Source: a virus. From it: a stretch of DNA of 30,841 nucleotides. Within the stretch, counting starts at the first letter, position 1; every line of letters starts with the position of its first letter. The stretch is from the IMG/VR virus record IMGVR_UViG_3300031578_000230, positions 1 through 30,841 of that record; one strand, given 5' to 3'. Both the position numbers and the translations under genes were made by a program. The notes under the pieces are model-generated. The model was not told the DNA's origin. It ran no database searches and worked only from the letters and a program-made list of their open reading frames with translations. Below are positions 17,738-25,788 of this stretch, in pieces.

Positions 17738-18019
17738 TTATTGAAAAAACTTTAAAACAACCCCCGCTACTATAACTATAACTCCAATGCTACTAAATAA
17801 ATATTTACAAAATACTATGTCAAAATGCATTTTATCGAGTTTGGTTTTAAGTAAACCATTTTTAAGTTCGTCTATCGTAGCTTTGTTCGTTTCAGTTATA
17901 GCCTTTTGTTCAGTTACTATATCTTTAAGGGAAGTAGCTATCTTCTCTAGATTAACAACAGTTTTGCTCTGTACGTCTATCATTATAGCTATTTCTTCTT
18001 TAGTGATTTCTGATGACAT
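17738..18019 (-). CDS. XhlA-like coiled-coil membrane protein (holin partner)
   Basis: 93 residues. Residues ~15-60 form an amphipathic coiled coil (VVNLEKIATSLKDIVTEQ and following) and residues ~70-91 a single C-terminal membrane anchor (SSIGVIVIVAGVVL). This is the layout of haemolysin XhlA-type proteins that work with small holins in lysis. AAGGGG precedes the start. Together with the following two-segment membrane protein it makes a plausible lysis pair, although a virion-anchored role cannot be excluded. Confidence 0.65.
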   Translation of the reverse strand: MSSEITKEEIAIMIDVQSKTVVNLEKIATSLKDIVTEQKAITETNKATIDELKNGLLKTKLDKMHFDIVFCKYLFSSIGVIVIVAGVVLKFFQ

Positions 18020-18020
18020 A

Positions 18021-18440
18021 TTATACCCCTTTATTTGAATAAGCAGGTTCTGCAGGTAAACAAATTGCCAAAAGTTCGGAATTAGATTCTAAAGAAATAG
18101 TAGAATGCATTACTGACGCTGGAATTTTGGCACATTCTTTTTCTTTTAAAATTCTATAACCATTATGAGGTAAAGTTATTCCAAAAGTCCCTTTTAAGCA
18201 AATTAAATACTCTACAATACCTTCGTGACAATGTATAGGATATTCTGCACTTTCGTTTGGACAAGAAGCTATAGTGACGGAACATTCTTCTGATTCAAAT
18301 ACGGTGTTTGTAGTGATAGAATTTTCTATTTCTAAACGTCTACGTCCATTTACTTTAACTAAAACTTGACCTAAAGTAATTAACTCGCTGATAGTTTGGT
18401 GTTTTTCTTGTAATTGATTTAAAGTTGTTTTAATTTCCAT
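18021..18440 (-). CDS. Cupin-domain protein
   Basis: Start chosen at 18440 (139 residues): GGAG lies five bases before this ATG, whereas the longer form at 18467 has no clear site. Residues ~45-130 form a single cupin barrel. Motif 1 shows His70, His72, Glu77 and Gly84 in the HxH(x4)E(x6)G spacing, and motif 2 has Pro107 and His112. That predicts a metal-bound small-molecule or sugar site; the substrate is unknown. The gene overlaps the Ig-like protein gene by 11 bases inside the head-tail joining block. It may be virion-associated or metabolic cargo. Confidence 0.75.
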   Translation of the reverse strand: MEIKTTLNQLQEKHQTISELITLGQVLVKVNGRRRLEIENSITTNTVFESEECSVTIASCPNESAEYPIHCHEGIVEYLICLKGTFGITLPHNGYRILKEKECAKIPASVMHSTISLESNSELLAICLPAEPAYSNKGV

Positions 18441-18771
18441 AAATCTCCATAAGGTTACGCATTTCAAACGTTGTCATATCAACATAAGTTCTTTCATTAA
18501 CAGTTACGGAAATAAAAGCAGTATATACACCTGGCTCGTCAGTAACTCCACCTTGTGTACTTTGCCATAAATAACTATAAACGCTAGGAGTAACTTCAGT
18601 CATAGCTACATTATCAACTTTTACTCTATCCCACGCATCTTGAATTAGAATCGTAATGGTATCTGCGGACTCTAATTCATTTAATAATACTGTTTCAATT
18701 TCAACAGTCGTACCTAAAACATATTCTTTAGGACTAATAGTGCTTTTAGTTTTAACAAATTGTATGCCCAT
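18430..18771 (-). CDS. Small Ig-like beta-sandwich protein
   Basis: Start chosen at 18771 (113 residues), one base after the connector stop and preceded by GAGGGGG; a longer in-frame start at 18798 would overlap the connector. The sequence alternates strands and turns (VLGTTVEIETVLLNE, ITILIQDAWDRVKVD, SVYSYLWQST, GVYTAFISVTVNER), a pattern typical of Ig-like or invasin-like domains on phage head and tail proteins. Likely a decoration or adaptor protein of the head-tail region. No specific family was recognised. Confidence 0.65.
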   Translation of the reverse strand: MGIQFVKTKSTISPKEYVLGTTVEIETVLLNELESADTITILIQDAWDRVKVDNVAMTEVTPSVYSYLWQSTQGGVTDEPGVYTAFISVTVNERTYVDMTTFEMRNLMEIYGN

Positions 18772-18772
18772 A

Positions 18773-19366
18773 TTAATATGCCCCCTCAACTGGTTCATCT
18801 GAACCTAATATAGTGAATAATCCTGCAGGACTTTTCTTAAATATAGCTATAATCTTACTTATCATATCTGCTGTAGACATAGGATTTTTAATATTTACCG
18901 AAAAATCAGGAGTTCTAATACTCTGATTTTGAGGGTCAATTATAACCGCTGCTACCATAGCAATTAAATTTTGTTCAGCAAAACTAGGAGAGGGATATAT
19001 ATTATCGTCGTCTTTAATTTGCCAATCCGCATATTGATTAACACTAATATAACCCATAGCATGTTTAATATATCCAATTAATTCTGTATCTGAATAATTA
19101 CTATAATAAGTATAATTGAGTTCTATTATATCATCCACTAATAAAGAACTAGTTATCGTAACTTTTTGTAAAGTTGAATCGTAAGTATAAGTAACTCCAC
19201 TAGAAACATCGTTTACTGCTACTGATGTTACTGACTGAGTATTAGATTCTGATAAAGAAAACACGCTACTAATATTATATTGAGCAATATCTAAGCCAGT
19301 TCTTATTTCGTCGTTTAAGATGGCTCGTAAAAATGCTATTATTTGAGTTTTTATTGGGTCGGCCAT
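18773..19366 (-). CDS. Head-tail connector (gp6-like adaptor) protein
   Basis: 197 residues. It begins with a helix (IKTQIIAFLRAILNDEIR), has a beta insertion (about 45-85), then helices (ELIGYIKHAMGYISVNQYAD, AEQNLIAMVAAVIIDPQ) and a C-terminal helix. This matches DNA-packaging adaptor proteins that dock under the portal and is the first joining protein after the capsid gene. The translation start is weakly marked by GGAAT-type bases. The assignment fits both helix order and synteny. Confidence 0.65.
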   Translation of the reverse strand: MADPIKTQIIAFLRAILNDEIRTGLDIAQYNISSVFSLSESNTQSVTSVAVNDVSSGVTYTYDSTLQKVTITSSLLVDDIIELNYTYYSNYSDTELIGYIKHAMGYISVNQYADWQIKDDDNIYPSPSFAEQNLIAMVAAVIIDPQNQSIRTPDFSVNIKNPMSTADMISKIIAIFKKSPAGLFTILGSDEPVEGAY

Positions 19367-19386
19367 AGTTTAATTATTCCTTTTAT

Positions 19387-19512
19387 TTAATATCCGCTGT
19401 GTCCTAACGGCTTCCAAAATTCTAAAAAACATTTTAAACATCTCCAAGTCTCTTGACTATTTTCCGTACCCTTAAATTCAGTATTTAAAGAAGAACAATA
19501 TGGACATGTCAT
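19387..19512 (-). CDS. 41-residue zinc-ribbon miniprotein
   Basis: A small ORF with an excellent ribosome-binding site (AAGGAAGGT, six bases before ATG) between the capsid and connector genes. Cysteines at 3, 6, 25 and 28 in CPYC and CLKC knuckles form a plausible Zn-binding ribbon, followed by an aromatic tail (FLEFWKP). Single-ribbon miniproteins are common in phages; function is unknown. Its ribosome-binding site lies just downstream of the capsid 3' hairpin. Confidence 0.75.
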   Translation of the reverse strand: MTCPYCSSLNTEFKGTENSQETWRCLKCFLEFWKPLGHSGY

Positions 19513-19530
19513 TTAATTACCTTCCTTTGG

Positions 19531-19556
19531 TAGTGGGGCGGTTGCCCACCCCACTA
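19531..19556 (-). other. Strong GNRA-capped hairpin after the major capsid gene
   Basis: On the minus strand an 11-bp stem (TAGTGGGGTGG with its complement, one T-G wobble) closes a GCAA tetraloop. It lies 12 bases after the capsid stop codon. It has no T-tract on the minus strand, whereas the plus strand reads into ATTTTTAT. It may stabilise the capsid mRNA 3' end, or terminate antisense transcription. Confidence 0.75.
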
Positions 19557-19568
19557 TTTTTATCCTAA

Positions 19569-20528
19569 TTACGCTCTTGTAAACATCGCTGTCGCATAAG
19601 GGTTAACACAAGCCGCAGTAATCTGCTCATATCCTGTTATAGATACAGCTAGATACCTTGACCCACCCACAACGCTAACAGGGTTCGGGCTAGTGAAAAC
19701 TAACCTTTCGGGGGCATCCCCGCCTGTTCCGTCTGTATCAAACATAACTCCACCAAGCTGTTTAACTGAATCAAGTTTCTTTCTTACGAATAAGAAAGGT
19801 TTACCTAATTCTGTATCTGTAGAAATCAAGTATGCTTTAGTAGCAGCCATGATATCTGTAGTAACCAGCCCACCAGAATTGTCTGCGTCAACATCAAATT
19901 GAGCAGCGCTTCCTGCAAGTGAAATTCTAACCTTATCAACACTTAAATCATCAAAAGCTGCCTTCATTGAAGTATACTTGTTGTCATTCCAATCCCACAG
20001 CTTAATATCTTTATCACACTGCGCACCAACTAACAGTACATTCTTATCGCCATAATCCTGCGTCTGTTCTATCATGTCTATCATATGAGGATAACTAAAG
20101 CGAGTAAAACCAGAACCAAGAGTATTGGTATGGCTAACGCCTGTAGCTGCCGCATCAACTAACTGCACCATCTTATAAATTTCATAAGCGTTCATAGCAC
20201 GATTTATAGTCGCATTCTTTCTAGCAAAAATGCTTTCTTTCCTGTTCATATAATCCGTGATTTTGATGTAGTATTCAGGTGTAGCTACGTCAGTGTAGTT
20301 TAAAAGTACTGGTGTATCGGGAGATACATACTCCTGAGTTACAGCACCGTTTGATGTTATCAAGTATATCTTATCTGTGTCAACTAATGCATCGAAATAA
20401 TAGGTATAGTCCTCAGGGTCTGCCGTATCCGTCATACATATCTTTTCGATAATTGTTGGATAAGGTTTCCTTGGGTCTTTTGGTTCACCTATAATCTTCG
20501 CAAGTTCTAATCCATCTATTGGGTTCAT
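19569..20528 (-). CDS. Major capsid protein
   Basis: 319 residues, no long delta domain, matching HK97-fold capsid subunits that rely on a separate scaffold. Features include an N-terminal arm, a spine-helix-like segment RAMNAYEIYKMVQLVDAAATG (about 110-130), a P-domain-like region and a C-terminal strand VVGGSRYLAVSITGYEQ. It follows the protease-scaffold gene and precedes the connector. The start context AGGAGAATATTATG matches that of the tail tube gene exactly, consistent with high expression. A strong hairpin follows the stop. Confidence 0.85.
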   Translation of the reverse strand: MNPIDGLELAKIIGEPKDPRKPYPTIIEKICMTDTADPEDYTYYFDALVDTDKIYLITSNGAVTQEYVSPDTPVLLNYTDVATPEYYIKITDYMNRKESIFARKNATINRAMNAYEIYKMVQLVDAAATGVSHTNTLGSGFTRFSYPHMIDMIEQTQDYGDKNVLLVGAQCDKDIKLWDWNDNKYTSMKAAFDDLSVDKVRISLAGSAAQFDVDADNSGGLVTTDIMAATKAYLISTDTELGKPFLFVRKKLDSVKQLGGVMFDTDGTGGDAPERLVFTSPNPVSVVGGSRYLAVSITGYEQITAACVNPYATAMFTRA

Positions 20529-20572
20529 AATATTCTCCTATCTTTTTTTGTTTCTTTAAATTTAATCTTTAA

Positions 20573-22387
20573 TTAAGCCTGGTCTTTTCCATAAGCTTTT
20601 TCTCTAACTCTTTTACCCGTTGCAACTGCTTCATCTACTGTACCTTTATCTGCACTACCTTTCGTGAGGTCGACTTTCTCGGCTTCAGTCTTAGGTGCTT
20701 TTGATGCAGCTTCTTTTAACTCAGCGTTTTCTTTCCTTAAAAGAGCAAGTTCGTACTTAACATCGTCCAGTATGTCGGCATCTTCCATACCCTCTGCGGT
20801 GTCACCAAGTGTCCCTTTTCTTTCAGTCAATTTAGCTTCTGTTATTTCAGCATCTCTACGGTCTAATTCAGCTTGCACTTCATTAGCCTTTGTAGTGATA
20901 GTTTCTAGCTCTGCTTTTAAAGTGGCTATTTCTGTTTCTTTCGCAACTGCGGCACTAGCAGCTTCCGTCTTTGCAGCTTCCTGCGCATCCGTAAGTTCCT
21001 GAACCTTTGCAGTAAGAACGTCCATTTCTTTCAGAACGTCGGCGAATAAAGTAGCCTGCTCTTCAACAGTACTCTGTTCGTATTTCTTTAATATATCTTT
21101 CATATCTAGCTCCTTCGCTTTATTTAATATTCTTTCCATTGTTTTGTCATAAGATACACCCAACTGTTTGAACGTGTCCTTGACGTTATCTTGTTCTAGA
21201 CGTGCTAAGGCAATTCGTACATGAGTTGAATCATTTAGAGGAAACATACGTACCTTACGTCGTTTCCCACTAGTTTCACATTTAATTTTCTTAATTACTG
21301 CAAAATCATTATCATGCAGTTTTGTTCTTTCATCTACACTTAAATAAGCCATTTCAGGTAAATTAGTATCTGCGTAATCCATTGCGGTTTGCACAAATGC
21401 TTCTAATTCATCGAAGCTTCCATCGAATTTATTAAATTTATCTAAAAAGGTTTCTGTAGATGCTGTTCTAGACATCATATCATCTTCATCTTCATCTTCA
21501 TCGTCGCACGGCTTACCTTTCTTTATGACCACAGACTTTGGTGTTAAGTCTACACTTACCACAGTCCCACTTGGCCTATAAGTTATGATAGCTGTACTGT
21601 TGTCAAAATCTATAGAGCTTACTTCTCTCCAATTTTCCATTTCGTCTTCCCCGTCAGGATAAGGAACTTCAGATAACGCTCTAAGTATCATATCAAATTC
21701 GTATTCACAATATTTAGCCTTTTCTAAAGCACTCTTAGTTTCCTCTGAAACTTTTATATTTTTTTGAGCTTTAGTTAACTCTTTTTTATCGTGAATATAT
21801 TCTTCTGGTTCAGTCATAACTTTAGCAAATTCTAAAACTCTACTATTCTTTGCTAATTCTAAGACCCCAGCTCCTGGGAATGCAGGTTCAGAAGCTATAA
21901 GTAATGCACCACCAGCAAATTCAATGTCTACTAAATCGTAGTCACCATCTGTTCTTATTACGTGGTCGCCCCATGCTTCGAAACTTATTCCTAATTTACC
22001 TTGAGCCATACAATCTTTAATTATATCATAATCTTCAGGAAAATTACCTTTAAAGAATATACCGTAGCATATTAATTCGTCGCCCTCTAATTCAGCGTCT
22101 AAAAAATATCCTACAACTCTTTTTCTTAGGTGGTCAAAATCAACCGCCTTTCCTCTTAGTGTACCTAATGCTTTTTCAACTTCGGCTGTAGGTAAAGAAC
22201 AACCATTTAGGTTAGTTCTATCTACAAAAGCATAAGTACCCCTGAATATAGCTAAGTCATTGGCGGGTAATTTTACGCCGAACTTTGATGCTAATTCTTG
22301 AAGTTTTTCTCCGTCGCTACCCTGCTCTAAAAAAGAGTATCTGGTATTGTGCGACATATCTTTAAGTAATACTTCAAATTTCTTCAT
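20573..22387 (-). CDS. Fused prohead protease and scaffold
   Basis: 604 residues. Residues ~45-175 resemble a prohead maturation protease (FRGTYAFVDRTN, AVDFDHLRKRVVGYF, GKLGISFEAWG), with His86 and Ser135 as likely catalytic residues. Residues 294-303 form an acidic run. Residues ~345-400 carry a conserved module (MAYLSVDERTKLHDNDFAVI then RMFPLNDSTHVRIALARLEQ) seen in other phage head proteins. Residues ~450-560 are coiled coil, typical of scaffold, and the C-terminus is basic. So one polypeptide appears to supply both protease and scaffold and would be degraded on maturation. It overlaps the portal gene by one base (ATGA). Confidence 0.75.
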   Translation of the reverse strand: MKKFEVLLKDMSHNTRYSFLEQGSDGEKLQELASKFGVKLPANDLAIFRGTYAFVDRTNLNGCSLPTAEVEKALGTLRGKAVDFDHLRKRVVGYFLDAELEGDELICYGIFFKGNFPEDYDIIKDCMAQGKLGISFEAWGDHVIRTDGDYDLVDIEFAGGALLIASEPAFPGAGVLELAKNSRVLEFAKVMTEPEEYIHDKKELTKAQKNIKVSEETKSALEKAKYCEYEFDMILRALSEVPYPDGEDEMENWREVSSIDFDNSTAIITYRPSGTVVSVDLTPKSVVIKKGKPCDDEDEDEDDMMSRTASTETFLDKFNKFDGSFDELEAFVQTAMDYADTNLPEMAYLSVDERTKLHDNDFAVIKKIKCETSGKRRKVRMFPLNDSTHVRIALARLEQDNVKDTFKQLGVSYDKTMERILNKAKELDMKDILKKYEQSTVEEQATLFADVLKEMDVLTAKVQELTDAQEAAKTEAASAAVAKETEIATLKAELETITTKANEVQAELDRRDAEITEAKLTERKGTLGDTAEGMEDADILDDVKYELALLRKENAELKEAASKAPKTEAEKVDLTKGSADKGTVDEAVATGKRVREKAYGKDQA

Positions 22388-24174
22388 TATTTCTCCTTCA
22401 TTTCGTCTTCATCTTTGTCTGAAAGTATGAATAACTCTTTATTAGTCAACTTGTTTACTAAACTAGCGCCTTCAATAATAGCAGTATTTAAAGAAGCGTT
22501 AGATTTCTTTTTAACCCACTTACCGTCTTTATTTTTACTAGCTATTTTTTGAATAACGGTCCAAGCAGCTTTTCTAGCATAATCTTCTCCATTAGGATAA
22601 GCCTTATTAAAGACTTCCATCCAAACTTTTTGTAGAGTGCTAGACATTACGTTAGTTACGGTTTTAGGTAAATCTTTTACCATATCGTAAGGAGCTTGTA
22701 CATAAACTTTACCTGATATACTTTCGTCTGCAATAGTAGCAAAGTTCTTTGCTTCTGGTCCAGTTCTATCTGGTAGTTTATCTTCGTCTTCAATATTAGT
22801 CGGTTTCTGGTCAGGGTCTTCTTCAGGACTTCTAGTTTGCTCCTGATTCTGAATAACAGGCGGAAATAATAATATATCGTCTCCATCAGCTGTTTCCTGA
22901 ATTCTACGGTCACGTTCTTGACCATAACTTGTTTCACCTACAATTTCTACAAAAGTTTTCTTAGACATAACGCCTCTATCATATAAAGAGCGTAACATAG
23001 TCTTATAATCATCACTCATAAAAGCTTTAACTGGAGTGGTTCTAACAGCAATAGAATTCTTGCTACCAAAATACTTAGGATGAGTCTTCTGATTTTCTAT
23101 TACTATAGCTAAGAGTACGTCTCTGATAAGCGCTTTAAAATCATTAACTCCTGAATTTAATTCACCTATAAAGGGTTTAGGATTAAGTGTACCTTCTCTT
23201 CTGCTAGTTTCTGCTCCTGCGACTATATCTATCATACCTATACCACCTAATATACGCTTTTCTATAGGAGCATATAAAGTTGGTTTTAATATTCTTTCGT
23301 ACTCAGGTATCAAATGTTCAATATCGGTATCAAAGTTAGTTATATAGGAAGGAACTCCTGGAGTATTGGTTCTGTTATTTATTAATAAACCGAACTTTTC
23401 TTTAACTGCATTTAAATCCTCGTCACTATAAATAAACTCTGACCTATTCTCTTTTGCTAATGCCTCAGTACCTTTTTTAACAACCATTAGATACTCTAAA
23501 GCCTTCGCTACTACAATTTCACCTTTAGCAACTAAATTTTTTAAAAAGATTGCATTTTTATACAACCCTCTTTGTATAATAAAAGGAGTTGGATAATTTA
23601 TGCCCCAAGCCGTATAAGGCTTTTGAACAAAAATCTTTTCACTTCTACTTGTAGGTAAAGCAAGATTCTTTTTCTTATCTTTAATATCTATTATTATAGA
23701 ATATTTTTCATCACCTAAAGTAACCGTTGCTTGGTTACTTTTAACTTCAATATCTTCACCATCTACAAACCACATTTTTACAGGTAAGCGGATGCCGTCC
23801 ACATCCTGCCACGCAGTTCTTAGTAATAGTAAAGATGAACCTTTCCATCTTTCTCTGTAATATTCTTTAGCTAAAGCCTCAATACCTATCGGTATTTTTC
23901 CTAACAAATCGGTGTTAATGCTCTGTAACCAATTATTTAATAACTCGCTTAAAGCTACATTATTAGTTTCTACGGAAAAGTCTACATCAGATGCAGATGA
24001 TATTCCAAAATCTAATAATGAGGCAATAAGACCGCTTTCATCGTTTCGCATCAACTGTTTAACACTTAGTACTTGCGTCCTGTAGTCGGTTGGCACTGTA
24101 ACGACACTACCTTGCATTAGAGCAATCATGTCGAGGAGCCAGGACATCGAGGGACTGAATCTGGGAATTGTCAT
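22387..24174 (-). CDS. Portal protein with C-terminal ChaB-like domain
   Basis: 595 residues. Position after terminase, size and the central segments (DVDFSVETNNVALSELLNNW, ALAKEYYRERWKGSSLLLLR, GVMSKKTFVEIVGETSYG) fit a portal: a dodecameric ring at the capsid vertex through which DNA passes. Residues ~440-480 are a charged Pro/Asp/Glu linker. Residues ~489-558 match the ChaB fold (APYDMVKDLPKTVTNV, then KVWMEVFNKAYPNG and KAAWTVIQKIASKNKDGKW), an unusual extension. AAAGGAC precedes the ATG. The last residues are acidic and overlap the protease-scaffold start by one base. Confidence 0.82.
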   Translation of the reverse strand: MTIPRFSPSMSWLLDMIALMQGSVVTVPTDYRTQVLSVKQLMRNDESGLIASLLDFGISSASDVDFSVETNNVALSELLNNWLQSINTDLLGKIPIGIEALAKEYYRERWKGSSLLLLRTAWQDVDGIRLPVKMWFVDGEDIEVKSNQATVTLGDEKYSIIIDIKDKKKNLALPTSRSEKIFVQKPYTAWGINYPTPFIIQRGLYKNAIFLKNLVAKGEIVVAKALEYLMVVKKGTEALAKENRSEFIYSDEDLNAVKEKFGLLINNRTNTPGVPSYITNFDTDIEHLIPEYERILKPTLYAPIEKRILGGIGMIDIVAGAETSRREGTLNPKPFIGELNSGVNDFKALIRDVLLAIVIENQKTHPKYFGSKNSIAVRTTPVKAFMSDDYKTMLRSLYDRGVMSKKTFVEIVGETSYGQERDRRIQETADGDDILLFPPVIQNQEQTRSPEEDPDQKPTNIEDEDKLPDRTGPEAKNFATIADESISGKVYVQAPYDMVKDLPKTVTNVMSSTLQKVWMEVFNKAYPNGEDYARKAAWTVIQKIASKNKDGKWVKKKSNASLNTAIIEGASLVNKLTNKELFILSDKDEDEMKEK

Positions 24175-24195
24175 ATTTGAGTCCTTTTACGTTTA

Positions 24196-25788
24196 TTAAC
24201 AACCTGTTTTACTGAACGCCTTTCTTGGAATGATAGTATCATTAAAGCTAATTGTCCATTGTGCAAGCGACCACACCCTAAAAGCATCAAACAAGTGATT
24301 ATTGGGAGCAACGCATTCATACACGGTACGATTAGAGAGCGTTAGTGAAATTACCGAATTAATCTGAGTATCGAACTTAAAATCCTGGGGTATCATCATC
24401 TTCTCGTCATATAATAACGCCTTTAGATGTTTTACTGAATATTCAGACATGAATTCTTCATCGAGTTCAGGCTTACCATTTATCATGATAACTCTGCCGT
24501 CTTCATCTTTTTTGTATCCTACTGCGATTTTTTTAGAACCATCGTAGTAAAATAGCTTCTCTCTACCAAAATCTTCTTCAAGTCGTCTGAATATTGCTCT
24601 ACCAGTTCCGTCACCACAATCTAAGCCTAGAAAGTCTATTCTTAGGAGCATGATAAGATATTTAAATATTCGGTACTGCTGTTTATCCGTCAGATTGTAT
24701 AAAGTAATATTGTAAGTATAATTATACTTTTCTGCGATTTTAAAAGTGACTACAATCTCAGTAGGCGCTGTCTCACCTATGTCAGCTCCCGTGATACATA
24801 TTTCAGCATTGGCAGGTCTTTCTACCACTAAAATATTTTTGTAACTCTTAAAATTCTTTTTATTTATTTCAAAATTCTTTATTTTTTTAGTTTCGTTGTA
24901 ATTTAAGCGAACTCTCTGCATATCAAAAACTGATATACCATCTTCACATACTTCGCCTTTAACGAATGTTCGGAAAGCTACAGTTTTAGTACCTCCGTAG
25001 CGTCTTTCCATTTTTAATTTTTCTTGTTCATCCCACATTGGTGAAATATATTGAGGAAAATTACATACCCATTGTTTATTATGCGGGTCATCATATATTT
25101 TTCCTGCAGGAGAATGTCTAGTAAAATCAGTCATTCCAGAAAATCTTTGAATACTTCCTAGCTCTGAAACGGCATCAACTATTTTTTCAGCTACATCATG
25201 AGTAGTTTTACTCATTTCGTCTATCCATAGCTTTTTAGTGTGATGTCCGAAGAAGTTAGAACCAGCGGTTTTAGAGGTAATGTTCATATTAACACTTTGT
25301 AACTCAAAACCATTTTTAGCGGTTATAACGTAATTCGGACTTCTTTTAGTTTTTATATCAAATAATTGGAAGAAAGGATGATTTTCCGCAGCGGGTATCA
25401 CTCTTTCTAATATTTGTAAGATATGAAGTGCATCATAACTAGAATATAAAGTGTGCCAGTTATCTAAATGAATCATAGATTCTAACATATCTATAATTAA
25501 TGAAATTAAACTTTTACCAAAACGTCTAGCTCCAAAGTTATAAAGAGTTCCTGCACCTTCTAATCTTTTAAAATTTTCTTTCTTAGTTAATTTAGGGTCA
25601 TTATCATCAATTAAATATTCAAAGCTCATCATAGGAATCTGTCCTAATCTGATATTACCAAATGCTTTCTCGTCATATAATTGAAGGTTATCAAAATCAT
25701 GAAATAAAGTTTCTGCCGTAGCTATCGGGTCGGCTAATAACTCCATAAATTCAATTTCTTCTGTTGTTATCTGTTCAAGTAAAGCCAT
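24196..25788 (-). CDS. terL: Large terminase subunit (ATPase/nuclease)
   Basis: 530 residues. It is the DNA-packaging motor. The ATPase half shows a Walker A variant FGARRFGKS (85-93), Walker B LWIDE (187-191) and a coupling motif SGMTD (217-221). The nuclease half has acidic clusters expected for an RNase H-like site: TGADIG (Asp336), LGLDCGDG (Asp390, Asp393) and HLFDAFR (Asp501). Full length for the family. AAAGGA precedes the start. It is followed by portal and capsid genes in the usual order, and preceded by a long non-coding structured stretch. Confidence 0.93.
   Translation of the reverse strand: MALLEQITTEEIEFMELLADPIATAETLFHDFDNLQLYDEKAFGNIRLGQIPMMSFEYLIDDNDPKLTKKENFKRLEGAGTLYNFGARRFGKSLISLIIDMLESMIHLDNWHTLYSSYDALHILQILERVIPAAENHPFFQLFDIKTKRSPNYVITAKNGFELQSVNMNITSKTAGSNFFGHHTKKLWIDEMSKTTHDVAEKIVDAVSELGSIQRFSGMTDFTRHSPAGKIYDDPHNKQWVCNFPQYISPMWDEQEKLKMERRYGGTKTVAFRTFVKGEVCEDGISVFDMQRVRLNYNETKKIKNFEINKKNFKSYKNILVVERPANAEICITGADIGETAPTEIVVTFKIAEKYNYTYNITLYNLTDKQQYRIFKYLIMLLRIDFLGLDCGDGTGRAIFRRLEEDFGREKLFYYDGSKKIAVGYKKDEDGRVIMINGKPELDEEFMSEYSVKHLKALLYDEKMMIPQDFKFDTQINSVISLTLSNRTVYECVAPNNHLFDAFRVWSLAQWTISFNDTIIPRKAFSKTGC

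Noticed and set aside
20664-21002. 112-codon plus-strand frame opposite the scaffold
   Set aside because: Ser/Ala-rich product is the mirror of the coiled-coil coding sequence; no ribosome-binding site and wrong strand for the block.
22677-22937. 86-codon minus-strand frame inside the portal gene
   Set aside because: Fully contained in the portal gene in another frame, with unstructured composition and no independent start signal.
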